This document shows, in pieces, positions 51,201 through 63,967 of a stretch of 64,000 nt of DNA. The stretch covers positions 23,622,001-23,686,000 of the forward strand of contig NC_079876.1 in NCBI RefSeq assembly GCF_029227915.1. Direction: 5' to 3'. Origin of the DNA: Hydractinia symbiolongicarpus (taxonomy: Eukaryota; Cnidaria; Hydrozoa; Anthoathecata; Hydractiniidae). Each line of letters begins with the position of its first letter. Position 1 is the first letter of the stretch. Made by a program: the position numbers and the translations under genes. The notes under the pieces are model-generated. The model was not told the origin of the DNA. It saw nothing but the letters and a program-made list of their open reading frames with translations, and did not search any database.

Positions 51201-53207
51201 TTAACGTTGCATTCTGCACAATATCTGCTGATCTCAGATGTACAATTTTCGTCTGCTTTGCATGTTCTGCTATTTGAGCTAAGAAAATAATTAACAAAAA
51301 AATATAAATCAATTTAATGTAAACAGATTTAAAACATAAGCTTTGTTATTCCTTTGGAAAATATTAGTTGAAATAGTGAAACTTAAATTAAGTAACCTTT
51401 GCAAAAATTTATTTTTCTATTTCTTTATTTCAGGACATTAACAGCACAAAAATAAGTTAATTTAAAAAAAATTTACGCTCTGTTTAGACAATGTAATAAC
51501 AATTTTACGAATAGGGTATACCCTTTGAGCATGATTTTTTAAATTGCAATTTTTTCAGTGGCAATAAATCAAAGTTTATTCATTCAAAAATAATTTTGAA
51601 ATCCCTATCAAATGTTAAAATAATAATTTCAAAATTTTTAACTTGTAGAAAATACAGAAACATTTTTGAAGCATAACCTGCCTGCAGAAAAATGAAAAAG
51701 CTAGTTTACTCCCAACTCTCATTCAATGTTCTTTAGATATGTGATAAATGTAGAAAATACAGTTTTGTAACTATTCTCAACCAAGCCTCAATTTTTTATT
51801 TATTTTTTACTTTTTAATTTTATTATTCAACACGAACTATCCTTATTGGGATGTAATATCTAGGGAATATAAAAATCTTTTTCGAAGAAAAAAAAACGTT
51901 TTGTTGGCTTTAACATTTCAGTGCTCTTGCAGAGTTTCTGTAAATTTTTAAAAAGAATTTAAAATGTAATAGAGGGTGTATATAAAAAAGGAAAGAGATT
52001 TTTCAAAATATCACACCTTTTAAACATACTCATGATCTTCTTATTTTAGGAGTACACCCCCCCCCCCTTAGCCTAATTTTTTCAAGCTCACACTATTATC
52101 TTCATCCTGTATTGGATATGTAACGCACAAACACTCTATACCATTGAAATCAAACCTAAATTATTGTTTAAAAGCCATGTTAACTGCTAGAAGTGATTCT
52201 ATTTTTAAAAAACATAGTCATTTCTTTTAATTTTGATGAAAAGAGGAAAGTCTTCTAAATCCACTCATAACTACTATTTAATTTTAATATCAAAAATGTC
52301 TCAATTATTTACAAATGTCATGTCAAATTACAGAAGGAACTTTTGAAAAACAGTGGTACACCCATTGCCACGATTTCAGAAACAAATCAAAAGAAAAATC
52401 GACAGAACTGTCAAAACATATCTGGAGTTTGAAAAAAGCAGGAACACTGCCAATTTTGAAATTCACCACGCCCCTGCATACAGAAACGGTGGCAAAACAT
52501 GTAATTTATGCATCGCTGAAAAATACCATATAATAACATCCAAACTGAAATTACTAAACAAAAGAACAGAATTAATAAGTGTCCTCATAGCAACAAGTTT
52601 TATTTTCAGACAAATAGTTTTATACGTCTTTCTTTTAACTGCTTTTATCAATTGTATTACTCTTTTATGTCTATAACTTGTACATATTCCCACCGGATTT
52701 ACACATTTTTCACAGTTTTTAAATTGAAGTAGTTTATCACTGTACATTTGATAATCGTTTAGCATGAAACTGACAGTTATGTAATTTTAACTTATTTTCA
52801 AATACATTAAATTTTAAAATCGCTCTACTTCATTTTTGTTGGCATTGAGCACTTTCCCAACAGAAACAACTTTTGAAAACTAATTTTAATACAGAAAAAC
52901 ATCAATATGTATATGGTTGTACTCACCTAGACAACACATCAATGACACTTGCAAGATTGTAATTTGGTGGCAAATCATTGGTAGTGCCTGTTAATGTAAT
53001 GTTAGTCAATTCTGCGCACATCAATGGGCATTTTATAGTACCAGCACCACTATATTCCCATTGGATTACGTGGTCCAGACAATCTTTACAGAAGGTATGA
53101 AAACATTGCAATATTTTAGGATTGCATAGTTGCTCGAGACATACATTACACTTGATGGCTTCATTTAATCTTGCATTAGTGTCATTCTCTTTTGTTGACT
53201 GAGCCAT
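45206..53207 (-). CDS. TRIM-like gene 3: RING, B-boxes, coiled coil, no FG exon
   Basis: Seven minus-strand exons: 52927-53207, 50347-51278, 50231-50274, 49786-49869, 46446-46515, 45558-45583 and 45206-45370. All are GT-AG with matching phases and total 534 codons (533 residues). RING residues include C20, C23, C35, H37, C40 and C43, with the last pair as CPLMC. B-box1-like (YCAECNVKTCKICWSKH) is followed by B-box2 (YCEKHSTIAHHLCKTC, CIYCKHRLHLGH) and a coiled coil. It shares the CITMMDEYSQYSLE-ELRLVDY module with genes 1 and 2 at equivalent exon borders. In place of the 20-bp microexon and FG exon there is a 26-bp lysine-rich microexon (EDEKKKKKD) and a short tail ending GRRSKI. The last two exons are weaker predictions. 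Intron 5 holds a large minisatellite. It is divergent from CHP. Confidence 0.8.
46635..49106. repeat. 29-bp minisatellite, about 85 copies, in intron 5 of gene 3
   Basis: The 29-bp unit contains ATAATTGTATCAATAGTAG followed by TTGGTTTTGT. About 2470 bp gives near 85 copies. Unit variants are not randomly mixed: the left half has many GGATAATTGTATGAATAG and GCATAATTGCATC units, while the right half is dominated by GGCTTTGTATAATTG units with longer-range repeats. One unit near 47948 is truncated. Long open frames across the array arise because the unit lacks stops on the minus strand and are not genes. Confidence 0.95.
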
Positions 53208-54680
53208 GATTTTTAAATTCCTTGTGGAATTATTTTTTAACCAGTTGTCTTATTTTTCATTCTAAGCTAATAAAGCGTAAGTATATATAAATCTAAAACT
53301 TAAGAACTAAAATGATGCTGAATTATAAATGAAATATTAATACATATACTTAGATAGCAGTAAATCACTGGTTGGGCATAAAGTAAAAAACATACATAGT
53401 TAGTTTTAATAAATAATAAATAGTAACACACAGATTTTAACAGTAGATAAAGTTACTGAACTATGTCTGGCCATTAAAATTTATAGCGACATAGCAACAA
53501 TTTAAACAAGAATACTATATATATACACTGTAATATATCAAAAAGCCAAGTCAACTTTTTAAAAGTTTGTACAAAGTAAACCAACAAAGTAAATTTTGGA
53601 GTATATTCGAAAGGAAATTCTAGCTGTTCACGGAAAACCAAGATTTTCTGTAGGAAAGAAACTAGTAACTTAGTGAGTACATGGAATGAAAAAAGTAACA
53701 AAATGTAAAAGGAGGGCAGAATTTTAAAATTTGTAAGCACAAGCAGTTGAGAAAACTGCTTCTGCATAAGTAGCACACACTGAACTTGTCAAGGTTAGGA
53801 TTTAGGATTTTAGGTTATTTGGTTGAATTCAAAATCCTAAGGGGTACTAATTTTTGCTGATATCAGCATGCCCCAATTCCCTGATTTTTTTAACCTTTTT
53901 GGATCATAAAGTAAATTGTTGCAAAATGCCGATATTGTGAAAAAGTTCAGCTGGTGCATTTTGACCTTACTTACTTAGCTACCACTTGCCAAAGTAAAAC
54001 TGTCCAGTTTGGCCATTAAAAGAAATATTCAAAACTGACTTTTTCACAAGTATTATGTACAGAGTTGTAGCTACCTTGTTGACTAGCTTTTGTTTTGCAC
54101 CAAAATTAGTAATTTTGAAACTAGCTATACATAGCGACGAGACAGTCAAATACAGATGCTCGATAACATTAATAATACTTACTATATACTTTAAAGTATA
54201 TCTGTAGCTAGCACAATAAAGTATATTTATAAAAAACTCAAGATGTCAGGTCATTCAGGAATGCTCGCTGAAACTTTGTTTTGGTAGCATTAAATAACAG
54301 AAAATACGCCTCGGAAATTTCTCGGAATTAGTGGTTGTCAACAGGTTGTATTTAATGTGTGTTTATGAAGCTGCAAATAAAAATTTTATAATTAAATATT
54401 ATATCTACTTAAAATTAGTTAAAACAAAAAGATTTGAAATTATAACAGAAAAAATTATTATCTTTTGTCTAAGAAAAAAAACACTATGGTGCAAGACAAC
54501 GTAAGGTGAACCCCCTGGTTTCTTATTAGATTGCATATTGGATAGCCCGCTGCCGGTAGCGAAACTTCAAAACAACACAAAAGAAAATAGAAAATATTGC
54601 ACCGTCACTGAAATGAAAAGGGACTTCTGACTGTCTGACTGCTTCATTTATTTCATTTTTTAAAAAAATACACATCTAAT
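53208..54680. promoter_or_regulatory. Shared upstream region between gene 3 and CHP
   Basis: The start codons of gene 3 (minus) and CHP (plus) face away from each other across about 1.47 kb. Both promoters must lie here or in unannotated upstream exons. The DNA is AT-rich and I identified no definite core promoter element. Confidence 0.4.
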
Positions 54681-57600
54681 ATGGGTTCAAAATGCTCGAC
54701 AATTCAGCTAGACGAATCAGATATCGAGGAAATACAAAAAGAAACTGGCTGTAAGTATTTAAACGAATTTATGAATCGCTGTATTGCTGTGTAGCTTTAG
54801 CTAAAGCGCGTTCCTTCTTTTTGTAAGCTAGGATTTAGCATTTCGTATTGTAATTGGGGAGAATTGGGTGGCTTTTTATTCTTTGATGGCTCGCTGGGGT
54901 ATTCACATTGCACCAAATGGGGGGGGGGGGGGGGGGGGTTGTCTATATAATATGTGTGGGGTGAAGGAAGCCTTTGCTGTCCTTCCAAGTGGGAGAAGAG
55001 TGCTGTTAAAAAACTAAAATAAACTTATGAGCTTATGAGAGAAGGGCGATGTTACACAAGTAGTTTTAACAAAGAGAGAAAGGAAACAACAACAAGTTGT
55101 AAAAAAGAGAAAAAGGAACCAACAACAAGTTGTAAAAAAAGAGAAAGGAAACAACAATAACTTGTAAACAAGAGATAGAAAGCAAACAACAAGAAATTTT
55201 TTAAAAAATATTGAGAAAATAAAAAAGGAGAAGTTGTAAAAAATTACGAAAAGGTAACAACGTTAACTTGATCGAGACAAGATAAGTTAGTGTTATGACT
55301 CATGATGCTCAATGAGACTAAGATAGAGGAGAGTGTTATTAATTTGGGTATATGACAGGAAAGTTTTGTTTATTTTTGCTTGGCAAACGTCCCTACCCCT
55401 TTTCACCAAATATCCCTTTATATTGACATGTAAACATTGTTAATTGCAGGGGCTAAACCCTCTGCCATGCTCCCACATAAGAGGATTGTTAGATATAGAT
55501 AGGGCAGAGGGACAACTTTCCAATGGTAGTTAAATAGCTTTGTCAAGGTAGCCAAGGTATGAGCACAAGACAACCAAAGATGAAAATTCAAAAAGTTAAA
55601 AATATGATTGATTAGCATCACCCGACACACTTTGCAGGACATAATCCAAGTGCTGCTTAATGTTGGCATTTAGTACAACATATATGAACTCTTTTCTTTT
55701 CAAAAATAAGTTGCAAGAATTTAAATTGTATATATATAAATAACTTTTTTTACTGGATTTACTTTGTCATTGTGGCTATGGTGGCAAAACTGACAAAATA
55801 TAGAAAAAAAAAGAAAATATTATGTTATACATATATCCAAAAAAATAGTGTTATGAAATTTGGCCTTTGATTCAGTTTAAAAAGTTCTATGACCTCATAA
55901 GTTTATACAAAATCATGTTTATATCCATAAAAAATCTAAATTTTAACTTGCATGTCAATCTCTCTCTTTAAATGAAAAAAAAAACACGAAAACTAAGTAT
56001 GGACATATAGAATTATGGTAAAAAAGCTATTCGAACGCAGTTTAATGAATTTTAACCTTTTTAAAAGCTATATTTTGCAAAAATTCTGGTAAAGCATCTG
56101 TCTTTTAATAAGGGTAATTTCCTTTCACAGATTTCATGCTTTGTGGTTATGGGGAGCAATTCAACAATATAAAAAACCTTTAACGAAAAAAAAAAATATA
56201 GAAATATCTATACTTGTATTAATATAAATTTACAGCTTTCAAATTACAGGAAATTTGTATTTTTAGTTTCACCAAGTCAAATCAAACGTTTGTATAGTAG
56301 ATTTTCCAATCTGGATAAAGACAACAACGCCTTTCTCAGGTTAGTATAGAATTGTGTACGAAAGTTGACGATATAAAAAAGCTGCTTTTTTCTACACTGT
56401 TATTTGTAATGGGTTTCATGTCATGCATATTGATAATTTTTTGTGATGAAGGTGCCATAAAACAGGAACTAATGTGACATGTATACCTTCAAACAGAAAG
56501 TTTGAAGGTATACAGATACTAGTTGTTGAGAAGTTAAAATTGTTTTGAATAACAGTTTAAAAGAAGTATTTCACCACGTTTCCCTGTCTTTAGGTAAATA
56601 TGAATTCTAATTGTACATCAAATCACCTATATTGTAGATACAGTCTCCTATATCATGGGATGATTAATTTATTTTTAGTCGAAATGACCTACTTAGAATT
56701 CCAGAGTTAGCAATAAACCCCCTGGGGAGAAGAATAATTGACTCTTTTTTTGTGTAAGTAAAATTGTGTTTGTTTTTTGTTTGGTTGTGTTTATATTTTT
56801 ATACATTTAAAGGTCCTGGAATTATCTTGAGTATTAAAAAGTAGAACATATGCTTACAACAGGAACGTATAACAAACCATATGATAAACAAAAATGAAGC
56901 TTGGTCAATGTTTTTGGCTTGAAGACTTTGTGCGCAACTATAAAATTGTAATTCTTTTCTCCTCTCTAGTTCAACAGAAGATGAAGGAATAAACTTCAGT
57001 CAATTTGTAGGAGTTCTTTCACGCTTCAGAAGATGTGAGGAAAAGACACAGTGTCAACTCAACACACGTGAAAACAAATTAAAATGTAAGTTTTTTTGTG
57101 GTGCTTGTTGGTATCCTCCCCCCCCCAGGCATGGTCAGAGTTAAGATCAAAGCTAGGATTAGAACCTTATTGTGTGTTTTATTTAGATGCATTCAAAATG
57201 TATGATATCGACAATACTGGTATGATTTCCAAACAAAACATAGAACATGTATGTATAACATATCAAATAGTTCTATAATACTCTATATATTATATGTACC
57301 TTGAAACTAAAGAAAGTAGAAACTAAGCCACGCCAGCTTTAACAGTGTATAGGACAAATATTTAGAGTCAATTAACCCTTAGACTATGATAGTATGCCCA
57401 CTGGCATCACAGCAAAGTCAAAATACCAACATGGCATCAATTTGCAATAACTTGTGATCCCTTAACTTTGAAGTGTCAAAATACGATCACATTTGGAATT
57501 TAAATTGTATATCCGGCAGTGTCCAATTTTGTCAATGTCAGAATGGTCAGAAATCTCGCCTAATAGCGAAAAATTGTCGGCGATGAAACATGGATATTTC

Positions 57601-58526
57601 AAGTTTTTTGTAAAAAAAATGCTTTGGAGTCTCAGGGTTAAAAACATTTTGTGATTCAAACGTTTGGTATGCAAAGAACAATGGTTAATAGACCAAACAA
57701 CCGTGTTTACACTCTTCTCTTTCACTTTAACGATCAGAAACACACGGTGACTGGTTTTGTCATTTCTAAGAACTTCTCATATTCCTTGCTGCTTCTTTAT
57801 CTCTTATTGCGGAATTTACTTTTTTTGGTATGATTTGTCTGAAAGTTTGTTTTGTTGTTTGTGTTTGTTTTTAAATTATTTATTTGCATTGTTTCCCAGA
57901 TGTTAACTCTCATGGTTGGTTCGAATAAATCCAGTGAACAGTTAACTGCGATAGCTGATCGTACAATGCAAGAAGCAGACGAAGACAAGGATGGATACCT
58001 CTCTTATGAAGAGTTCAGTAAGGTAACAGACAAAACAATTTTTTTAAACGAGCGTTGAAAATTTCCCATGTCTTTCTGAAAATTTGGAATTGTGCAGGAG
58101 TCAATTATAGAAAGTGTGCGATGTTAGTATTGTATCTTCTGCCTGGTTTAATGGGTTTAATTCTGAGTTATATCTCTCAATTACTAAGAAAAATATGACG
58201 TCATGTTTCCGGTATTGTTTAAAACATAAAATAGCGGCGAGCGCTCGTACGATTTAGTCCATGTTTGTGAATCAAACTTTTTGGACTGTCGGTTAGAATT
58301 GATGGTAATTTTTTGATAGTTAACAAAATTGATTCTTCTTCTGCCTTGACGGCTAAAATTGTATAGGGCACTTTTGATATACATTCGACGAGTTGGATGT
58401 TGTGTGACAATTATTTAGTTTATCTGCAGCTTAAACTTGGTTTGTTGTGAATTAATCATATTTATTTTGCAGGCTATGGATAAAGTTGACTTCCAATCAA
58501 AGATGAGCATACGTTTCTTAGCATGA
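54681..58526 (+). CDS. CHP1: Calcineurin B homologous protein (CHP1-like)
   Basis: Exons 54681-54750, 56267-56339, 56679-56753, 56970-57085, 57187-57248, 57900-58022 and 58473-58526 join in matching phases (1, 2, 2, 1, 0, 0) to 191 codons (190 residues; human CHP1 is about 195). The N-terminus MGSKCST fits N-myristoylation at Gly2. Family landmarks are EEIQKETGFSPSQIKRLYSR, IPELAINPLGRRII, AFKMYDIDNTGMI, ADRTMQEADEDKDGYLSYEE and the C-terminal KMSIRFLA. The fourth EF-hand loop (DEDKDGYLSYEE) is canonical; the third (DIDNTGMISKQN) has Asn where Glu is expected at position 12. CHP proteins bind Na+/H+ exchangers and influence membrane traffic and calcineurin. AATAAA at 59077 or 59205 may end the transcript. 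Confidence 0.96.
54919..54938 (+). repeat. Poly-G tract in CHP intron 1
   Basis: Twenty consecutive G residues occur in an otherwise AT-rich intron. Such a run can form a G-quadruplex and is prone to sequencing and assembly error, so its length is uncertain. Confidence 0.85.
55065..55200. repeat. Imperfect tandem repeat with AACAACAAGTTGTAAA units
   Basis: About four imperfect units of roughly 33 bp with AACAACAAGTTGTAAAAAAG and GAGAAAGGAA occur in CHP intron 1. The AACAAGTTGT core is a palindrome-like dyad. No coding role is evident. Confidence 0.6.
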
Positions 58527-61065
58527 ACAGGATGTAATCTTTCAAATATTTTTGTGTCTTATTATTTACATTCGTTCCAGCAAAAACGAGGCTGACTCAT
58601 AATGGAGAAAACAAGTAACATTTCGTATGACTGACGAGTCATTCTACTTATTGTCATGCTGGAATTTTCATGTGATGTTTTTGGTTTTACGAAAATACAG
58701 CAAACTGCAGTGTAGTTAAAAGATAATTGAATTTAATCAAATGTCTATTTTGTTGCTATAGCTGCGAGCATTGTTTTTTAGTTCCGTGGTAATTTATATT
58801 TGTAATTTTTATATTTACGTTCATCGTTTGTGGTAACGGCGTGCCTGCTTTTGTAATCCAACATCCGCAATGCCATCATGACGGCACCATTAACAACGCC
58901 GTCAACGAGTTTGACTGTTGAAACGCGTCAATTTAAAGCGCCTTCTGTTTTTTGAATTTTGTAACGTTCAACAAGTCTTACTTATCCATTTCTGTGGAAC
59001 ACGCCTTCGTGGAAACGTTTTAGATTTCGTGAGAAAAAGTTTCCTAATTTATAAAACATCATAGAGGAGTAGTGTCAATAAAAGAGTAACTTCTTTCCGC
59101 GAGCCTTAGCAAACTATTTTTGTATAGCGGTTATTATTACAGTAAGGTTTTGGTGCTGAGGTTTATTCGTTGTTTATTTATAAATTGTATTATAGTTTAA
59201 TTGCAATAAAAAAAATTTTTTATGACGAAAATTGTTTAATGAATACGGTTTCTTGTTTTTAACACGCCAGATTCTGTGAAACGAGATTTGTTCTTTTTTA
59301 TCAGCCAAGCATTTTTTCTCTTTTCTCATTATGCATTTTTTTGTTACTGCTGGGTTCTTACAAAGCAAATGTTCTTATTCCAATTCACTGCGACCTTTAA
59401 ATATATTTCAATCGTTGTCATAAAATTACATTCGGATGGGAGAAAAAGAAATCAATAGAATAAAATCACTAAACACTTCTTGTTATACTTTTTTATAATT
59501 GTTCTGTCCAACCTCGCTTTAGAGATCAAGTTTTCTTTTAAAAGAAACCATGCAAACGGCCAACTGGTAAAATAAAAATCATAAATTCTGACATTATTTT
59601 ACTCGAAAAAGTTTCTCAATAATTTTGACGCGTTGTTTGAAAGGGTTTTCCACAAGGATTAGAGGGATTTTTAAAAAAGCTTCCATCGGCATTTAAAGAA
59701 GAAAAAATGAAGTAATGCCTTTTCGACTTTTATATGATGCCTTCTTTTGTTAATATCGTCAATCGTTATACACAAATGATTTTGTAAAAAAGGTTTTTTA
59801 CAAAATATTTACAATTATACATGCGACTAAAGTTTGGAAGGCGACTAGTCAGTTTCTTATAAAGTGGTTTCTTGTAAGAAAATGCGTATCACGATATTGC
59901 CGTGTAATGGTTATAATTGATCCCTCTCGTTGCTCTCCTACGCTCTCCTGCGATGATCTGCTTTATCATGGTATTTCGTGTCATAAGCTCTTTGCAACCT
60001 TTCTTCCGACACTAAATTTCGTGGCTTAAGAAAATTATTGACAGGGTGAAGGAGAGTGTAAATAAGCACACTACCAAGTTCTCTATGAACTTAGTAAAAG
60101 TGCCGCCCACCATCAATGCACAAAACAAATGCATGCAATGAAAACTATCTGTCCTTTGAGAACTACTTGAAAACTACATGCTCTCTGCTTCTTGGATCTT
60201 AGACGTGAACTCATGTTGTTAAAACACCCGATTTTTACACCGGTTCTAACGAAATTTAGTTACAAACCATTGTGAAAAGTTTACTAGGATTCAAAAAACA
60301 TTTTTTCACAGACGAACTCAATTGCTAAACAAACTCGTTCCCAGGTTATTTTGCCTTTTGATGAATTTAATAGTGGCGCTCAGTAAAAACGGCTCAGTGG
60401 CCACAAGTCCCTGGGGATGAGGCTGGATTGCTAAAGTGAGAAAGGATAACCGAATTTTTTTTTTAAAAAAAACAAAAAAGCATAGGTAAATTTTTATTGC
60501 AACGGTGCATACTTTGAAGTGAGTCGATTTTCCGGAGAGAGAAACCCTTTGTACCCGAAAGGAAACATTTTTGGCGAAAGACAAAAAAAAGGTTTTTGTT
60601 GGCAATTTTCAGAACGCTTTTTCACGCAAATTTTTTTAGGGCAAAAATTTATTATCACATATTTATTATCAAATTAGTTTCACTTGCAAGTATTTTTTTT
60701 TTGATTCGAAGGTATGAAGACCTATTACGAAAGAGTATCGAGGTTTTAATCAATGGTAAATGGACTGAAAAGAGGTTTGTATCTGAAGCTCTCCATCATG
60801 GAGAGTGAAAGGATGTACTTGTGTGATTACAAACTTTGCAGTGGAGTTGGAGAACCACAAAAAATAGCCTGATTTAATTTTTCGTGGAAAAAAGATAATC
60901 TGCTCAGGACGACCTAAAAAATAGTGTTTTAAGATATCTATTCAGTCGTATTTTAGCATCAGCAGTAGTTGTTTTAAGTAGTAAAACATGGGATGTTAAA
61001 AGGGGACGAAAAAAGACTGGCATGTATTGCTCCATTGGCTAAAGAGCAGTATATATTGTTGTCAA
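58527..61065. other. Convergent intergenic region between CHP and TTC4
   Basis: The 3' ends of CHP (plus) and TTC4 (minus) face each other here. I see candidate CHP polyadenylation signals at 59077 and 59205 and a small inverted-repeat element at 60334-60421. No supported gene was found. Confidence 0.5.
60334..60421. mobile_element. Short MITE-like element with inverted termini
   Basis: The left end CTCGTTCCCAGG (60334-60345) and the right end CCTGGGGATGAG (60410-60421) are inverted copies matching at 10 of 12 positions, enclosing about 64 bp with no coding sequence. Size and ends fit a non-autonomous DNA transposon relic. No target-site duplication was confirmed. Confidence 0.45.
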
Positions 61066-63967
61066 CTATACAAATTCTTCAGATTTTTGATTTTCAAATG
61101 TTTGTTGATAGAATTCCGTTTTCGTCGATAACAACATAAAGGCTGGGCACCCACCACGTAGTTGAAATCTAAACAAAAATAATAAACAAAAATAATAAAC
61201 AAATAAATAAACAAACTACCTAAGAAACAAACAAACAGAGAGACAAATAAACAAACAAAGAAGCTATAAAATAGTTACACATTTTTGATGGAAGGGTATT
61301 TATAAGAAGCAGGTAATATCAACTGCTCACTGGATAAGCATTGCAGAAATGGAAAAAAATAAATTTGTAAATTGACGAGGAACTCGCTAAATAAAACTTT
61401 TTTCTATTCACTTTGAATTTATACTCAAATAGCCAAAACCTCAGTTACACTTCGCCTACGTTAACGCATGTCATATATTATACACACCTCTTATCAGAGA
61501 GAACCTTTTGAAGAGTGAGCTCCGGTTTAATATGTACCAGTAAACTTCTTTTACGATCTTCAAAATAAATCTGAAATATAACAAAATATATGAGGCAATA
61601 GTGACACCATACATACCAACATTGTCCAGTTGATAGGCCTATTATAAATACGCGCATGCATCATCATTCATCATCATCATTCTCGGCTTAACGTCCGTTT
61701 TCCATGCTAGCATGGGTTGGACGGGGTATATTAATGACCCTCTTCCAATCTGATCTAGACTGTGTTAGATCTAAACTCAACTTCCTCTCTATCAAGTCTG
61801 TCCTTATAACCTCCTGCCAAGTCTTTCTCGGTCTGCCTCTGGGCTTTGCCCCAGGAACTATTAAGTCTCTACACTTTCTTACCCAATTATCCTCCTCCAT
61901 TCTTTCCAAGTGCCCCCGCCAATTCAATCTTCTTATCTGGATAACATCTTTAATTCTACGGAGACTTAGCCTGCTTCTTAGCTCATCTGAACTCTTTCTG
62001 TCTCTTAGACTGGCATTACACATCCACCTAACCATTCTCATATCATTCCTTTCTAAACGGTCAAGATCTTCCTGCTTCACTGCCCATGTCTCACTACCGT
62101 ACAACATAACACTTCTTACACAGGCCTCATACAACCTACCTTTTACCTCAATTGACAGGACTCTGCTAACCTCAATTGACAGGACTCTGCTAGTCAATAA
62201 AGGAAGTAACTCTCTAAACTTTTTCCAAACAGAACCTATCCTGCAAGTAACACTTCTTCCAACACCCCCTTCACTGCCCAACATATCACCTAAGTAACAG
62301 AAGTTCTTAACTATCTCTAACGAGCCACTGTTGTACTGCTCTCAAATCCATAGCCTCCATGCACACCTCTATAACCTTCAGATGACTTCCCAACATGGCC
62401 ATTAAAGTCGCCGCCCACCATGACAAGTTCAGTGTCTCCAAACTTTGATGTGACTGCTATTAACTATCATAAAACTTATCTTTATCTTCCTCACTGTGTC
62501 CACACTGTGGGGCATAAACTGACAGAAAAGTGACAATCCTATTACCTATCAAAAACTTTATCACTATAATACGACTATTAACACGCATAACATCTATTAC
62601 TTTTTCTACCCACTTCTCTGCAACGAATATGCCAACTCCTCCATATCCATCACTATTACCAATCCAAAAAAGCTTATACCTTGCCCTCCTACCTTCCATA
62701 AATCTCACTGAAGCTCCTCTCCACTTAACTTCCTGAACACAACACATATCAACAGATCTACGTTCTAACATTTCAACTACTTCATCTGCTTTACCTCTCA
62801 GAGTACCAACATTTACACTAGCCATCCTCAACCTAGTGTTATCTACCTTGTGATGTGATAGCTGGGTAACGGTCTGACGATGCTCACATCTGACATCTGT
62901 CCTACCGTGCGCGACACCTTCACCCCTTAGAGTTCCAGCCCCGTTTACGCAGTTTGTCTGATCAACTATTCCTACGGCCATTAATAAAGAGTTTTGGCAG
63001 TGTTTTACAGCTGGATGCCCTTCCTAGCGCCAACCGTTCAGACCGGACTGGGTGTTTTTTAAAGTGACACCATCACTATGTGGCATTTCATGGGACTTCC
63101 ACAATCGCCCCTTTAAACTAAGGTATGGTGGAGGACGTTCAACTCCTCTCTTGTCTCTTAAGGAGACCCTTCACCATAAATGCGCGATACAATATTCTAC
63201 CGTTTGCGCTGCCGCATAAGTTTTCCCTGTGTCGCCAATTTAATTAAATTCGTTTTTTCGCAGCAAAATCTCTATAATTCCATAAAGAAAATTTGAATGT
63301 TCCCATATGAGACCTACTTGCACGTTCTCCAACACATAATTTTTGTTTATATCCCAACTTGGAAGTGTTTCGAATACCATAGCCATTTGATCAATGAATC
63401 TATGAAGAAGGACATAGCTATAAAATATTTAAGGATACTTCAATGGTTCAGACATTATTAAGTATATTCATTATTTCTCAAACGTTGTTTTTTTTACAAA
63501 ATTATTTATTTGATAAAAAAGCAAATTAAATTGGTTATGAAATAATATAAATATGAAATTTAATTTTTTTCCAGGTAGTCATAAGTCTACATTTTTGTTT
63601 TTCATTAAAAGTCCAAACCTTCCCCCCTCACTTAATATTTTATTGTGTAATATTTATCAATCAGTTCAGCATTATCATAGCAACAATGCTTCGCCACATT
63701 GTTTTCAAAAAAGCGGGTTGTTCGTTTTTATTTAAAAATTCGTGAATGTAACCGCAAGAACGCATACCTCATGTTTTCGTTAAAGTCCTCCAAGAAATCT
63801 GATTGGTTATATTCCGGATAAAGAAAATAAACCGGCCAATGAAGCGCATTGTTTTCGTCTAAATATATCTTTCCACTATGAGGCGCGTTATTGTCCATTA
63901 GTAGCATTTCTAAGTTCTTCCGTGTCGATATATCCTTATCCGGGCGTTCCAAGTTGATGTTTCGAGA
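61066..63967 (-). CDS. TTC4: TTC4 homologue, C-terminal exons (partial)
   Basis: Minus-strand exons 63768-63967, 63318-63399, 61488-61570 and 61066-61168 join in matching phases into 156 codons ending in TAG. The sequence contains NALHWPVYFLYPEYNQSDFL, RFIDQMAMVFETLPSWD, then IYFEDRKRSLLVHI, TLQKVLSDKR and a terminal CPAFMLLS block. These match the C-terminal domain that follows the TPR repeats in tetratricopeptide repeat protein 4, an HSP90/HSP70 co-chaperone. The TPR-bearing 5' exons lie beyond the right edge. The intron between the second and third exons here is about 1.7 kb and hosts an internally deleted retrotransposon in the same orientation. The terminal exon is the least certain. Confidence 0.9.
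61656..63200 (-). mobile_element. Internally deleted non-LTR retrotransposon (LINE) in TTC4 intron
   Basis: On the minus strand, 62981 down to about 62340 encodes an endonuclease/exonuclease/phosphatase-type domain: MASVNVGTLRGKADEVVEML, CCVQEVKW, GVGIFVAEKW, FLSVYAPQ and GGDFNGHVG. It is broken by a one-base deletion near 62455. It jumps directly to a reverse-transcriptase C-terminal end (FCYLGDML, RSVMLYGSETWAVKQEDLDR, LNWRGHLERM) from about 62335 to 61688. The catalytic reverse transcriptase core is missing. The 3' end is GGAAAACGGACGTTAAGCCG with a (GATGAT)-like tail. The 5' side includes TTTTACAGCTGGATGCCCTT, which I associate with repeats of this group. It is dead and non-autonomous. 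Clade (RTE- or CR1-like) is uncertain. Confidence 0.8.

Noticed and set aside
60712-60808. Possible terminal exon (YEDLLRKSIEVLINGKW...) after a TTCGAAG acceptor on the plus strand
   Set aside because: The peptide looks protein-like, but I could not find a preceding exon, a family or a transcript end, so it is left unannotated.
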